This document shows positions 1 through 5,003 of a stretch of DNA of 5,003 nucleotides, in pieces. The first letter of the stretch is position 1, and every line of letters begins with the position of its first letter. The stretch covers positions 1 to 5,003 of the forward strand of contig JABSQL010000473.1 of assembly GCA_013215865.1 (NCBI GenBank), written 5' to 3'. The position numbers and the translations under genes are program-made. This DNA comes from Candidatus Margulisiibacteriota bacterium. Its GTDB lineage: Bacteria > Margulisbacteria > Marinamargulisbacteria > DT-59. The notes under the pieces were generated by a model. The model saw nothing but the letters and a program-made list of their open reading frames with translations. It did not search any database and was not told where the DNA came from.

Positions 1-597
1 GATGGTTGCCGGTGTTTTCTCATTAAACCGCTTTGACTGTAAGAGCGTTTCAACCAGTTCACCCAAATGGGTCATACCCATCAAAAATACAAGGGTATCC
101 GCCTCTGGAAAGTCGATGTCTGATATTGCAGTCCCTACAGTCGTAGTACCCGTTACAAACGCCACAGAACGAGATATATCTCTATGTGTGATAGGTATCC
201 CTGCGTAAACAGGCACTGCAGTTGCAGATGACACACCGGGTATTACTTCAAAGGGAATACCATTGTCCTTCAAGTAGGTCATTTCTTCACCCAACCGCCC
301 AAATATACTCGGGTCCCCCCCTTTTAAACGGACCACTTGTCTCCCTTTTTGCGCATGGTTTAATAATAATTGATTAATTTGAGATTGCTGTTTTTGATGA
401 AACCCTTTCCGTTTTCCCACTAATTGTAAGATTGCTTTGGGATGGACATAATCTAAAATATTGGGATGCACCAAAAAATCGTACAGAACAACATCCGCTT
501 TTTCCAAAACACGTTTGGCTTTAAGTGTTAACAATCCCGGATCCCCTGGCCCTGCGCCTGTCAGATACACTTTACCTACTTTTTTTACTTTTGGCAT
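1..597 (-). CDS. cobA: Uroporphyrinogen-III C-methyltransferase (SUMT), N-terminal 199 residues; C-terminus outside window
   Basis: Uses S-adenosylmethionine to methylate uroporphyrinogen III at C2 and C7, giving precorrin-2, the branch point to siroheme and cobalamin; cytosolic. My translation shows the SUMT hallmarks in order: the glycine-rich loop GAGPGDPG at residues 14-21, the segment YDFLVHPNIL at 39-48, VGKRKGFH at 60-67, the signature RLKGGDPSIFGRLGEE at 90-105, PGVSSATAVPVYAGIPITHR at 120-139, VTGT at 148-151 and LVFLMGM at 170-176. The frame is open to the window edge, where TPATI matches the family's usual TPAAVV segment. Monofunctional SUMT has about 255 residues, so some 55 are missing; a fused uroporphyrinogen-III synthase (HemD) domain further on cannot be excluded. 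The ATG at 597 is chosen because the conserved N-terminus starts just after it. It has no Shine-Dalgarno at normal distance: the only purine-rich stretch, GAGGAGA at 622-628, lies 24 nt upstream. It reads in the same direction as hemC but is separated from it by two opposite-strand genes, so it needs its own promoter. Confidence 0.95.
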   Translation of the reverse strand, partial: MPKVKKVGKVYLTGAGPGDPGLLTLKAKRVLEKADVVLYDFLVHPNILDYVHPKAILQLVGKRKGFHQKQQSQINQLLLNHAQKGRQVVRLKGGDPSIFGRLGEEMTYLKDNGIPFEVIPGVSSATAVPVYAGIPITHRDISRSVAFVTGTTTVGTAISDIDFPEADTLVFLMGMTHLGELVETLLQSKRFNEKTPATI

Positions 598-606
598 AAG
601 CGTATT

Positions 607-615
607 AGTATACCA
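607..615 (-). promoter_or_regulatory. Candidate extended -10 promoter element for cobA
   Basis: On the minus strand the sequence reads TGGTATACT: a TGn extension directly followed by TATACT, five of six matches to TATAAT. No good -35 lies 16-18 bp upstream, which an extended -10 does not strictly need. Transcription would begin near position 600, only about three bases before the cobA ATG, so the mRNA would be nearly leaderless. That fits the lack of a properly spaced Shine-Dalgarno. It is a pattern match only. Confidence 0.35.
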
Positions 616-693
616 AAAATCTCTCCTCAAAGTGAGGTTTTACTTTTAATGGGAAATTCAATACAATAGATTTTAGTTTTACTAAATTTATAC

Positions 694-699
694 AGGAGG
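694..699 (+). promoter_or_regulatory. Strong Shine-Dalgarno fixing the start of the MORN gene
   Basis: AGGAGG lies five bases before the ATG at 705, the best ribosome binding site in the window. The ATG is in the same frame as the MORN-repeat coding sequence that follows, so it marks the original start, although translation would now end after 12 codons at the TAA at 741-743. The 598-693 stretch between the divergent cobA and this site is AT-rich; I see only a weak 6-bp inverted repeat (672-677 with 681-686) and no convincing plus-strand promoter. Confidence 0.7.
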
Positions 700-704
700 A
701 ACTT

Positions 705-1619
705 ATGCGTGTTTTCAATTCAACTTTATTTAAAATAGTTTAAAATTCTGTTGATTTCGTTCATCAAAATAAAGGTGAAAAGCTGATTTTTGAAAGAGGT
801 ATCCTTGGATCTTACCAAGGAGATTATAAACCTGCCCCTAACGGAAACATCATTCCTCATGGTTATGGGTGCATGGATTACAAGGTTACAGGTTATATCA
901 GTAGTGGTTTCCACCATGGAAGATATGATGGATATTATATGAATGGGAACAGGCATGGTCATGGCACATTTGAGGTCATTGTATTTGATGGCCAAACGTA
1001 TACAGGGGAATGGGTGGATGATAAAAAATGTGGACAAGGTGAAGAGTTCCGTGATGGAATCAGCTCTTTTAACGGAGAATTTAAAAATGGAGAGCCATAT
1101 TCGGGGGTGTTTAAATATCCATTACCTCGTATGGTTTTTAACTCAACTGACATTACGGGCTGGTGATCAGGGAGCGGAGAAATCACTTACCAAAGCGGGG
1201 AAAGGTATACCGGGCCGGTTGAAAACAGAAGGCGGCATGGTAATGGAAAATTAACCTTATCAGATAGCGTTTATTTTGAAGGTAACTTTGATCGTAATAA
1301 ACCTATAAATGGAAAATTGTTCCTCCGAAATAGTCAACCATTAGAAATGCATTTTGATTTACCTACACTCCCGCCTTGGAATTCAGATAATGTCGATCGT
1401 TGTTTCAAAATTCTACATTTCTTAGCAAAACTGGCTCACTTTCCAGATTTTAATAAATTGACACCTAGATTGACACCTAAACAAATAAGCTATCTTAAAG
1501 AAGTCCCAACAACCGATTTTGTCATCATAAAAGATAGCATAATGAAATTTCTAGGAATTCTTCGACCAATATGCCTTTCAGACCATTATATTAAAAATGG
1601 AAAATCCGATGCTATTTAA
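705..1619 (+). pseudogene. MORN-repeat protein gene with two in-frame stop codons
   Basis: Read from the ATG at 705, one frame gives 305 codons to the TAA at 1617-1619 but is interrupted by TAA at codon 13 and TGA at codon 154. Sequence on both sides of the TGA is of the same MORN type with no frameshift, so single base changes would restore it. MORN-like units (Y-x-G-x-(Y/F/W)...G-x-G) start near residues 37 (YQGDY), 74 (YDGYY), 99 (YTGEW), 122 (FNGEF), 168 (YTGPV) and 190 (YFEGNF). Residues from about 212 to the end form a C-terminal region I do not recognise, containing a repeated LTP (LTPRLTPK, 252-259). MORN repeats often act as lipid- or protein-binding scaffolds; the function here is unknown. 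No signal peptide or membrane segment is evident. Remaining translatable pieces are a 12-codon ORF behind the strong Shine-Dalgarno, 97 residues from ATG 873 (no clear ribosome site) and 100 residues from TTG 1317. The 3' part is AT-rich: by hand count 37 G/C in the 120 bases 1501-1620. Sequencing error or recoding are the alternatives to true decay. Confidence 0.8.
1458..1481 (+). repeat. 12-bp imperfect tandem duplication inside the MORN gene
   Basis: TTGACACCTAGA is followed directly by TTGACACCTAAA, 11 of 12 bases identical. The copies are in frame with the MORN reading frame and encode LTPR-LTPK in its unrecognised C-terminal region. It is most simply a slippage duplication that preserved the frame. 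Confidence 0.6.
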
Positions 1620-1633
1620 AATATCCTAATTTC

Positions 1634-1662
1634 TGTACTTATAACTCATAATTTGACATAAT
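1634..1662 (+). promoter_or_regulatory. Candidate fic promoter with extended -10
   Basis: TGACATAAT at 1654-1662 is a TGn extension plus CATAAT, five of six matches to TATAAT. A weak -35 candidate, TGTACT at 1634-1639 (three of six), lies exactly 17 bp upstream. Transcription would start near 1669, giving a leader of about 23 nt that still contains the AGGAG at 1675-1679. The -10 sits in the centre of the inverted repeat, where a bound repressor would block RNA polymerase. Confidence 0.45.
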
Positions 1663-1673
1663 ATGAGTTATAA
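1639..1673. repeat. Perfect 12-bp inverted repeat upstream of fic, probable operator
   Basis: The left arm TTATAACTCATA (1639-1650) and right arm TATGAGTTATAA (1662-1673) are exact reverse complements separated by 11 bp, centred on 1656. The arms' midpoints are 23 bp apart, about two helical turns, so a dimer could contact both from one face. It surrounds the candidate -10 and ends one base before the AGGAG. A terminator is unlikely: the arms are AT-rich and neither strand has a T-run after the stem. The obvious candidate ligand is the winged-helix domain of the adjacent Fic protein, but nothing in the sequence proves this. The repeat itself is certain; its role is inferred. Confidence 0.75.
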
Positions 1674-1674
1674 A

Positions 1675-1679
1675 AGGAG
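1675..1679 (+). promoter_or_regulatory. Shine-Dalgarno of fic, unusually far from the start
   Basis: AGGAG lies 12 bases before the ATG at 1692, longer than the usual 5-9. No in-frame ATG, GTG or TTG lies between them, and conserved domain residues begin within seven codons of the ATG, so the start is retained despite the spacing. Confidence 0.55.
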
Positions 1680-1691
1680 CATTTACGCCTC

Positions 1692-2837
1692 ATGGAAATG
1701 ATAAAGAAATGGAACTGGCAGCAAAAAGAGTGGCCCCGCTTTTCTTATGACCCCACTAAAATTCAGGGTTTAGAAACCTTATTTACCCATAATACTGGGC
1801 TATACCTGGGCGTGTACAAACATATTGGTGAAACGGATAAAACCACCCTTATTGTAAACCTAGAACAAGATGAAGCACTCAAAACCTCGGAAATTGAAGG
1901 AGACTATTTGGACCGTGACAGCCTTCAGGCCTCCATCCGACAAAACTTTGGTTTGGGGTCAGATGGTCGACAGATACCACCTGCTGAAAAAGGGATTTCA
2001 GATATGCTGGTAGACTTGTACACCCATTTTTCTGTTTCTTTATCACACGATATATTGTTCAAGTGGCATCAGATGGTCATGAGTGGTAAAACTCATATAA
2101 CAACTATTGGTTCTTATCGGTCCCATGATGACCCCATGCAGGTCGTTTCAGGGCCCATTCACAAACCCAATATCCATTTTGAAGCGCCGCCATCATCACA
2201 CATGAACCGTGAGATGTCTGCATTTATTACCTGGTTTAATGATACAGCACCTGATGGAAAACACCCCATGACACCATTACTAAGAGCGAGTATTGCCCAT
2301 CTTTATTTTCTTAGTATCCATCCATTTGAAGATGGAAATGGAAGAATCGGAAGAGCACTGGTGGAGAAATGCCTGTCACAAGCCATGGGCCAACCTACTT
2401 TGATCGCGTTATCCAATCACATTGCATCTCATCGCAAAGCGTATTATGATGCCCTTGAAAAGAACAATAAAGACTCTCAAATTGATGACTGGATTTCATA
2501 CTTTGCAACCACCATTCTCGATGCACAATCTTACACCATTAACTATGTCGAGTTTTTTGTTCACAAAGCCAAATTTTTTGACCAGTTCCACCACCAGATG
2601 AATGACCGCCAACATAAAGTAATCAAACGAATATTTCAAGAAGGGCTCTCGGGATTTAAAGGTGGGTTAAGTGCGAAAAACTATATCCGCATCACCCGAA
2701 CATCTCATGCAACTGCTACCCGTGACCTACAGGACTTATGTGCTAAAAACATATTCAACAAAACAGGCATTGGAAAAGGCACCCGATATCATCTCAATAT
2801 TTCTCAAGACACATCTGAGCAAGCTGTTTCATCTTAG
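1692..2837 (+). CDS. Fic-family AMPylase with DUF4172 and C-terminal winged-helix domain
   Basis: Fic enzymes transfer AMP, or sometimes other nucleoside phosphates, from a nucleotide to hydroxyl side chains of target proteins. The N-terminus (W-x-WQ...WPRFSYD, residues 7-20) matches DUF4172. TSEIEG at 65-70 fits the [S/T]xxxE[G/N] inhibitory helix of class II Fic proteins, whose Glu (here E69) occupies the ATP gamma-phosphate pocket. The Fic core has a target-binding flap around 142-167 and the intact motif HPFEDGNGRIGR at 210-221, with catalytic H210, Mg-binding D213 or E212 region and R221 as partner of E69. Residues about 303-370 form a winged helix; the likely recognition helix includes RTSHATATRDL at 336-346. 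No separate antitoxin is nearby, as expected for a self-inhibited class. It probably has its own promoter inside the inverted repeat 1639-1673. Its last 44 bp overlap the convergent hemC end, and the tail after YHLNI (about 366-370) is coded on hemC's antisense strand. The protein target is unknown. Confidence 0.95.
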   Translation: MEMIKKWNWQQKEWPRFSYDPTKIQGLETLFTHNTGLYLGVYKHIGETDKTTLIVNLEQDEALKTSEIEGDYLDRDSLQASIRQNFGLGSDGRQIPPAEKGISDMLVDLYTHFSVSLSHDILFKWHQMVMSGKTHITTIGSYRSHDDPMQVVSGPIHKPNIHFEAPPSSHMNREMSAFITWFNDTAPDGKHPMTPLLRASIAHLYFLSIHPFEDGNGRIGRALVEKCLSQAMGQPTLIALSNHIASHRKAYYDALEKNNKDSQIDDWISYFATTILDAQSYTINYVEFFVHKAKFFDQFHHQMNDRQHKVIKRIFQEGLSGFKGGLSAKNYIRITRTSHATATRDLQDLCAKNIFNKTGIGKGTRYHLNISQDTSEQAVSS

Positions 2838-3681
2838 CCTGAGCTTGGGCCTTGGGAACCCGAAGAGTTTCTCTATATTCCTCTGAAAGCGACATATTTG
2901 ATAAGAATACGTTTATAAGTATATCTAAGCCATCATATTGGGTATGCAACCCCAAGGGCACCTCGCAGTTAAAAGAAACCGTCTCTAAAAATAGAAGCTC
3001 TAATTGGGATAACACGGTTTGCGCTTTATCTGTGATGGATTCACAAAGTGATACATGGCGAGGATCCCCTGTGCGAACCTGTATAGCGATCACCCCTTGC
3101 CCTGGTGCAGGTACAAATTCGTGGAGATCCAATGCTTCTTTCACATGATGGGATAGCCCAAGTCGAATCAAACCTGCCTCTGACAATATCAGCCCATCAA
3201 TATTTCCTTCTGCCAATAAACGGAGGCGGGTATCCACATTTCCTCGGATTTCTTTTACCTCGATGTCCGGCCTTATTGCTTTTAACAGCGCTTTTCGCCT
3301 CATGCTGCCCGTACCCACAACAGAACCGGCCGGAACGGATTTTAGAGTATACTCAGACACCCACGCATCTGCACAAGATTCTGGCTTTAAAAAAGACACC
3401 AGAGATAAACCCTTCATGGGTTGTGAAGTAACATCTTTTAAGCTATGAACCGCAATATCAATTTTTTCTGCCATCAGCGCGTCTTCCAACGCACTGATAA
3501 ACACCCCTTTGCCCCCGATTTCTGATAGCGGAACGGTTGGGTTCTGATCGCCTACTGTTTTAATAGGAACCCATTCGAATTTAAGATTGGGAGATTGGTC
3601 TTTAAGAAGAGAAATAACGCGGTTCGTTTGGGCCAGTGCCAGCTTAGATGAACGGGTACCTACACGGACATGCTGTGACAT
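2794..3681 (-). CDS. hemC: Porphobilinogen deaminase (hydroxymethylbilane synthase)
   Basis: Condenses four porphobilinogens into hydroxymethylbilane in the cytosol, using a covalently bound dipyrromethane primer. Conserved elements in the 295 residues: VGTRSSKLALAQ (7-18) with substrate-binding R10; GGKGVF (56-61); AVHSLKD (77-83) with catalytic D83, equivalent to E. coli D84; GTGSMRR (123-129); RGNVDTRL (146-153); PAPGQG (191-196); and the cofactor-carrying C239 in FNCEVPLG. The residues just before that Cys are usually Gly-Gly, here Phe-Asn. The protein ends at LAQMCLEKY, about 10-15 residues before the usual family end; the 3' end overlaps fic by 44 bp, so the tail may have been trimmed by insertion of fic. 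The start overlaps hemA by 22 bp in another frame, indicating co-transcription and likely translational coupling; upstream only a weak AGAGA is seen. Stop codon is TGA. Confidence 0.97.
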   Translation of the reverse strand: MSQHVRVGTRSSKLALAQTNRVISLLKDQSPNLKFEWVPIKTVGDQNPTVPLSEIGGKGVFISALEDALMAEKIDIAVHSLKDVTSQPMKGLSLVSFLKPESCADAWVSEYTLKSVPAGSVVGTGSMRRKALLKAIRPDIEVKEIRGNVDTRLRLLAEGNIDGLILSEAGLIRLGLSHHVKEALDLHEFVPAPGQGVIAIQVRTGDPRHVSLCESITDKAQTVLSQLELLFLETVSFNCEVPLGLHTQYDGLDILINVFLSNMSLSEEYRETLRVPKAQAQAKMKQLAQMCLEKY

Positions 3682-4685
3682 GTTTCTCTATAGGTTTGCC
3701 ATCTTTCTAAATCTGCCATCTCTTCTTTGATAATGGCGTCCACAGTGACTATCTCATTTTGACGAGCAGCCTTGGTTTGATGGGTCACCTCTCTAAAATC
3801 GTCCAATGTAAGAAGCGTGATATCCTTATGATTTGCCACCATGGGATCCACATTCCTAGGGACACCCATATCTATCACAAAGCATGGGTCTACGAGGCGT
3901 TTAAAATGACTGGAAAGTAACACATTCTTTGTATCATTAATGGCTACTATAACGGCACCAAAAGAGGAAAGAGATGCAAATACCGTTGAATATGGCAAGA
4001 ATTTAACTGCAAATTTTTGTGCGAGCATCTGGGCTTTCTTATCTGTTCGATTGGTGACTGTGATATTTGGATGACCGGAATCCACTAACCGCTTAATGGT
4101 TCTTTGTCCCATAATCCCTGTACCGATAACCAATACAGGCTTAGTACTGAAATCTGCACATTGGCTTTGAAGCATATCAATAGCAACCGAACTAATGGAC
4201 GACATTCCCTGGCCAATCTTGGTTTCATCCCGAACCCGTTTACCCACAGAAATAGCGGTTTGAATCATCTTATTCAACTGAGGACCTGTCCCCTGGTATT
4301 GATAAGAAATCTCATACGCCTGTTTCACCTGCCCCAATATTTCACACTCACCAAACACCATGGATTTCACACCCGAAGCCACTCTAAATAGATGCTCTAC
4401 AACATCTTGATCTCTTTTCACTTCCATATGGTGTGTTAAGTCAACGGAAGATATGCTCAAAAAATCAGAAATGGCCGCCAAAACACATGAATAACCCTTA
4501 TAAAAATCATCACTCACAAAGTAAAATTCAACGCGATTACATGTAGACACAACCGCCACCTCTGTCACAACATCTTTAGGGAATATTTTCAAGAATGTTT
4601 GTGTTTGATTCCGATTTAAATAAATTCTTTCTAAAAATTGAAGAGATACCTTCTCAAAACTGGCACCTACTAATCCGATACTCAT
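3660..4685 (-). CDS. hemA: Glutamyl-tRNA reductase, short form without dimerisation domain
   Basis: Performs NADPH-dependent reduction of glutamyl-tRNA(Glu) to glutamate-1-semialdehyde, the first committed step of C5 tetrapyrrole synthesis. Catalytic domain: STCNRVE (47-53) with nucleophile C49; EHLFRVASGVKSMVFGECEI (97-116), where the usual GEP is GEC; and GQVKQAY (118-124). KRVRDETKIGQGMSSISS (149-166) leads to the NADP-binding Rossmann fold with GTGIMG (188-193) and NRT (212-214), then DMGVPRNVDP (272-281) and DDF (295-297). Only about 45 residues follow, the start of the long spinal helix; the roughly 80-100-residue C-terminal dimerisation domain of standard enzymes (about 420 residues) is absent. 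The gene overlaps hemC, which argues that this end is natural. The ATG at 4685 is chosen because the conserved beta-strand IGLVGASF follows at once; no Shine-Dalgarno is seen. It lies 65 bp downstream of the protease gene, in the same direction. The alternative symbol gtrA is less common. Confidence 0.96.
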   Translation of the reverse strand: MSIGLVGASFEKVSLQFLERIYLNRNQTQTFLKIFPKDVVTEVAVVSTCNRVEFYFVSDDFYKGYSCVLAAISDFLSISSVDLTHHMEVKRDQDVVEHLFRVASGVKSMVFGECEILGQVKQAYEISYQYQGTGPQLNKMIQTAISVGKRVRDETKIGQGMSSISSVAIDMLQSQCADFSTKPVLVIGTGIMGQRTIKRLVDSGHPNITVTNRTDKKAQMLAQKFAVKFLPYSTVFASLSSFGAVIVAINDTKNVLLSSHFKRLVDPCFVIDMGVPRNVDPMVANHKDITLLTLDDFREVTHQTKAARQNEIVTVDAIIKEEMADLERWQTYRETCHSMSV

Positions 4686-4693
4686 GGGTAAAG

Positions 4694-4722
4694 AGTGTAG
4701 CTATTTTAAGGAAAATAAGCAA
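4694..4722 (-). promoter_or_regulatory. Weak candidate promoter upstream of hemA
   Basis: On the minus strand TTGCTT (4717-4722, three of six to TTGACA) and TACACT (4694-4699, four of six to TATAAT) are separated by 17 bp. Transcription would start at or just before the hemA ATG at 4685, again almost leaderless, like the cobA candidate. An imperfect inverted repeat (4710-4717 with 4724-4731, seven of eight pairs) overlaps it. All this is near chance level in AT-rich DNA, and read-through from the protease gene is equally possible. Confidence 0.25.
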
Positions 4723-4750
4723 GTATATTCCTATTATGTTACACCAAGGG

Positions 4751-5003
4751 TTATTTTCCGCTTTTTACTTGGGTCAAAGAATGTTTGATCGCTTCTTGAA
4801 GTTGATAATCTGTGTCAAACGTATACACAAAATCATCTTCTTTCATCATTTCTATATTTTTGGTAGGAACAGTCAGCTCGATATTCACTGATATCCCTTT
4901 GTCTGAAATATCCGTTCCATTGGGTGTTAGATATTTCGCAATGGTATAAAGCACTGCAGACCCATCTGGTAATGGCATAATATTTTGGACACTGGCCTTT
5001 CCA
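4751..5003 (-). CDS. S41 family C-terminal processing protease, C-terminal fragment (83 residues); N-terminus outside window
   Basis: The frame is open to the window edge and starts GKASVQNIMPLPDGSAVLYT, which matches the GKGxVQ...L.DGSAL segment of CtpA/Prc-type serine peptidases. The Lys at 4997-4999 corresponds to the catalytic general base of the Ser-Lys dyad; the nucleophilic Ser, about 25 residues earlier, is off the window. AKYLTPNGTDISDKGI is the family's usual ATARYYTPSGRSIQGKGI motif, and DYQLQEAIKHSL near the end matches D.QL..AI..L. These enzymes are normally exported to the periplasm or inner membrane, where they trim protein C-termini. The gene ends with TAA at 4751-4753, 65 bp before hemA, with no evident terminator between. 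An internal ATG at 4978 is within the conserved domain and is not the start. Confidence 0.92.
   Translation of the reverse strand, partial: GKASVQNIMPLPDGSAVLYTIAKYLTPNGTDISDKGISVNIELTVPTKNIEMMKEDDFVYTFDTDYQLQEAIKHSLTQVKSGK

Larger units (their letters stand above)
598..2837. other. Probable insertion of a MORN-fic block into a hemA-hemC-cobA operon
   Basis: Three tetrapyrrole genes share one strand, but hemC and cobA are separated by two plus-strand genes unrelated to the pathway. Those genes have good Shine-Dalgarno sequences, whereas hemA and cobA lack them, and the 3' part of the MORN gene is markedly more AT-rich (37 G/C in 1501-1620) than hemC (62 G/C in 3061-3180) by my hand count. 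HemC appears slightly shortened where it meets fic. I found no transposase, integrase, terminal repeats or target-site duplication, so the mechanism is unknown and exact borders are not defined. Confidence 0.45.

Noticed and set aside
622..641. Short hairpin CCTC-N5-GAGG followed by TTTT as an intrinsic terminator
   Set aside because: The stem has only 4 bp and no plus-strand gene ends upstream of it, so there is nothing for it to terminate.
726..1037. Minus-strand ORF of 103 codons opposite the MORN gene
   Set aside because: It is antisense to clear MORN-repeat coding sequence and shows no recognisable domain.
1164..1166. TGA inside the MORN gene as a reassigned sense codon (alternative genetic code)
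   Set aside because: HemC ends with TGA at its expected end, and the same MORN frame also contains a TAA, so one reassignment cannot explain both interruptions.
943..1254. Plus-strand ORF of 103 codons in the second frame of the MORN region
   Set aside because: It crosses the TGA position, so I considered a frameshift, but the MORN pattern stays in the original frame on both sides and this frame gives no MORN motif.
1653..1658. Perfect TTGACA as a -35 box for fic
   Set aside because: No -10-like hexamer lies 15-18 bp downstream; that region is the GGAG ribosome site. The overlapping extended -10 is a better reading.
2852..3448. Several plus-strand ORFs of 61-108 codons opposite hemC
   Set aside because: They lie antisense to fully conserved HemC motifs and have no family resemblance.
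4104..4391. Plus-strand ORF of 95 codons opposite hemA
   Set aside because: Antisense shadow of the GluTR catalytic and Rossmann regions with no recognisable motif.

Overview
The window comes from a bacterium of moderate to low GC that makes tetrapyrroles by the C5 (glutamyl-tRNA) pathway. The minus strand carries, in transcription order, the C-terminal end of an S41 carboxy-terminal processing protease (4751-5003), glutamyl-tRNA reductase hemA (3660-4685), porphobilinogen deaminase hemC (2794-3681) and, after a 2.2 kb break, the N-terminal 199 codons of uroporphyrinogen-III C-methyltransferase cobA (1-597). HemA-hemC-cobA is a common bacterial heme/siroheme order. The taxon cannot be fixed from 5 kb. 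The short GluTR (341 residues, no dimerisation domain) resembles the short forms I recall from Chlamydiae and Verrucomicrobia, so a PVC-type organism is possible but unproven.

The break between hemC and cobA is filled on the opposite (plus) strand by two accessory genes. One is a MORN-repeat protein gene (705-1619). It keeps a single reading frame of about 305 codons behind a strong Shine-Dalgarno sequence, but that frame holds two in-frame stops (TAA at 741-743, TGA at 1164-1166), so it looks like a recently inactivated gene. The other is an intact Fic-family AMPylase of 381 residues (1692-2837) with DUF4172, Fic and winged-helix domains and a self-inhibitory N-terminal motif. Its last 44 bp run into the 3' end of the convergent hemC. 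The layout suggests that a MORN-fic block was inserted into an ancestral hemA-hemC-cobA operon.

The most interesting regulatory element is a perfect 12-bp inverted repeat with an 11-bp spacer (1639-1673). It encloses a candidate extended -10 element just upstream of fic. Because the Fic protein ends in a winged-helix domain, it may repress its own promoter here; this is inference.

Functionally, HemA makes glutamate-1-semialdehyde from glutamyl-tRNA, HemC polymerises porphobilinogen to hydroxymethylbilane, and CobA methylates uroporphyrinogen III towards siroheme or cobalamin. The Fic and MORN products have no evident role in that pathway; such proteins act on other proteins or at membranes and are frequent in host-associated bacteria. 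No RNA gene, CRISPR array, transposase or convincing intrinsic terminator was seen.
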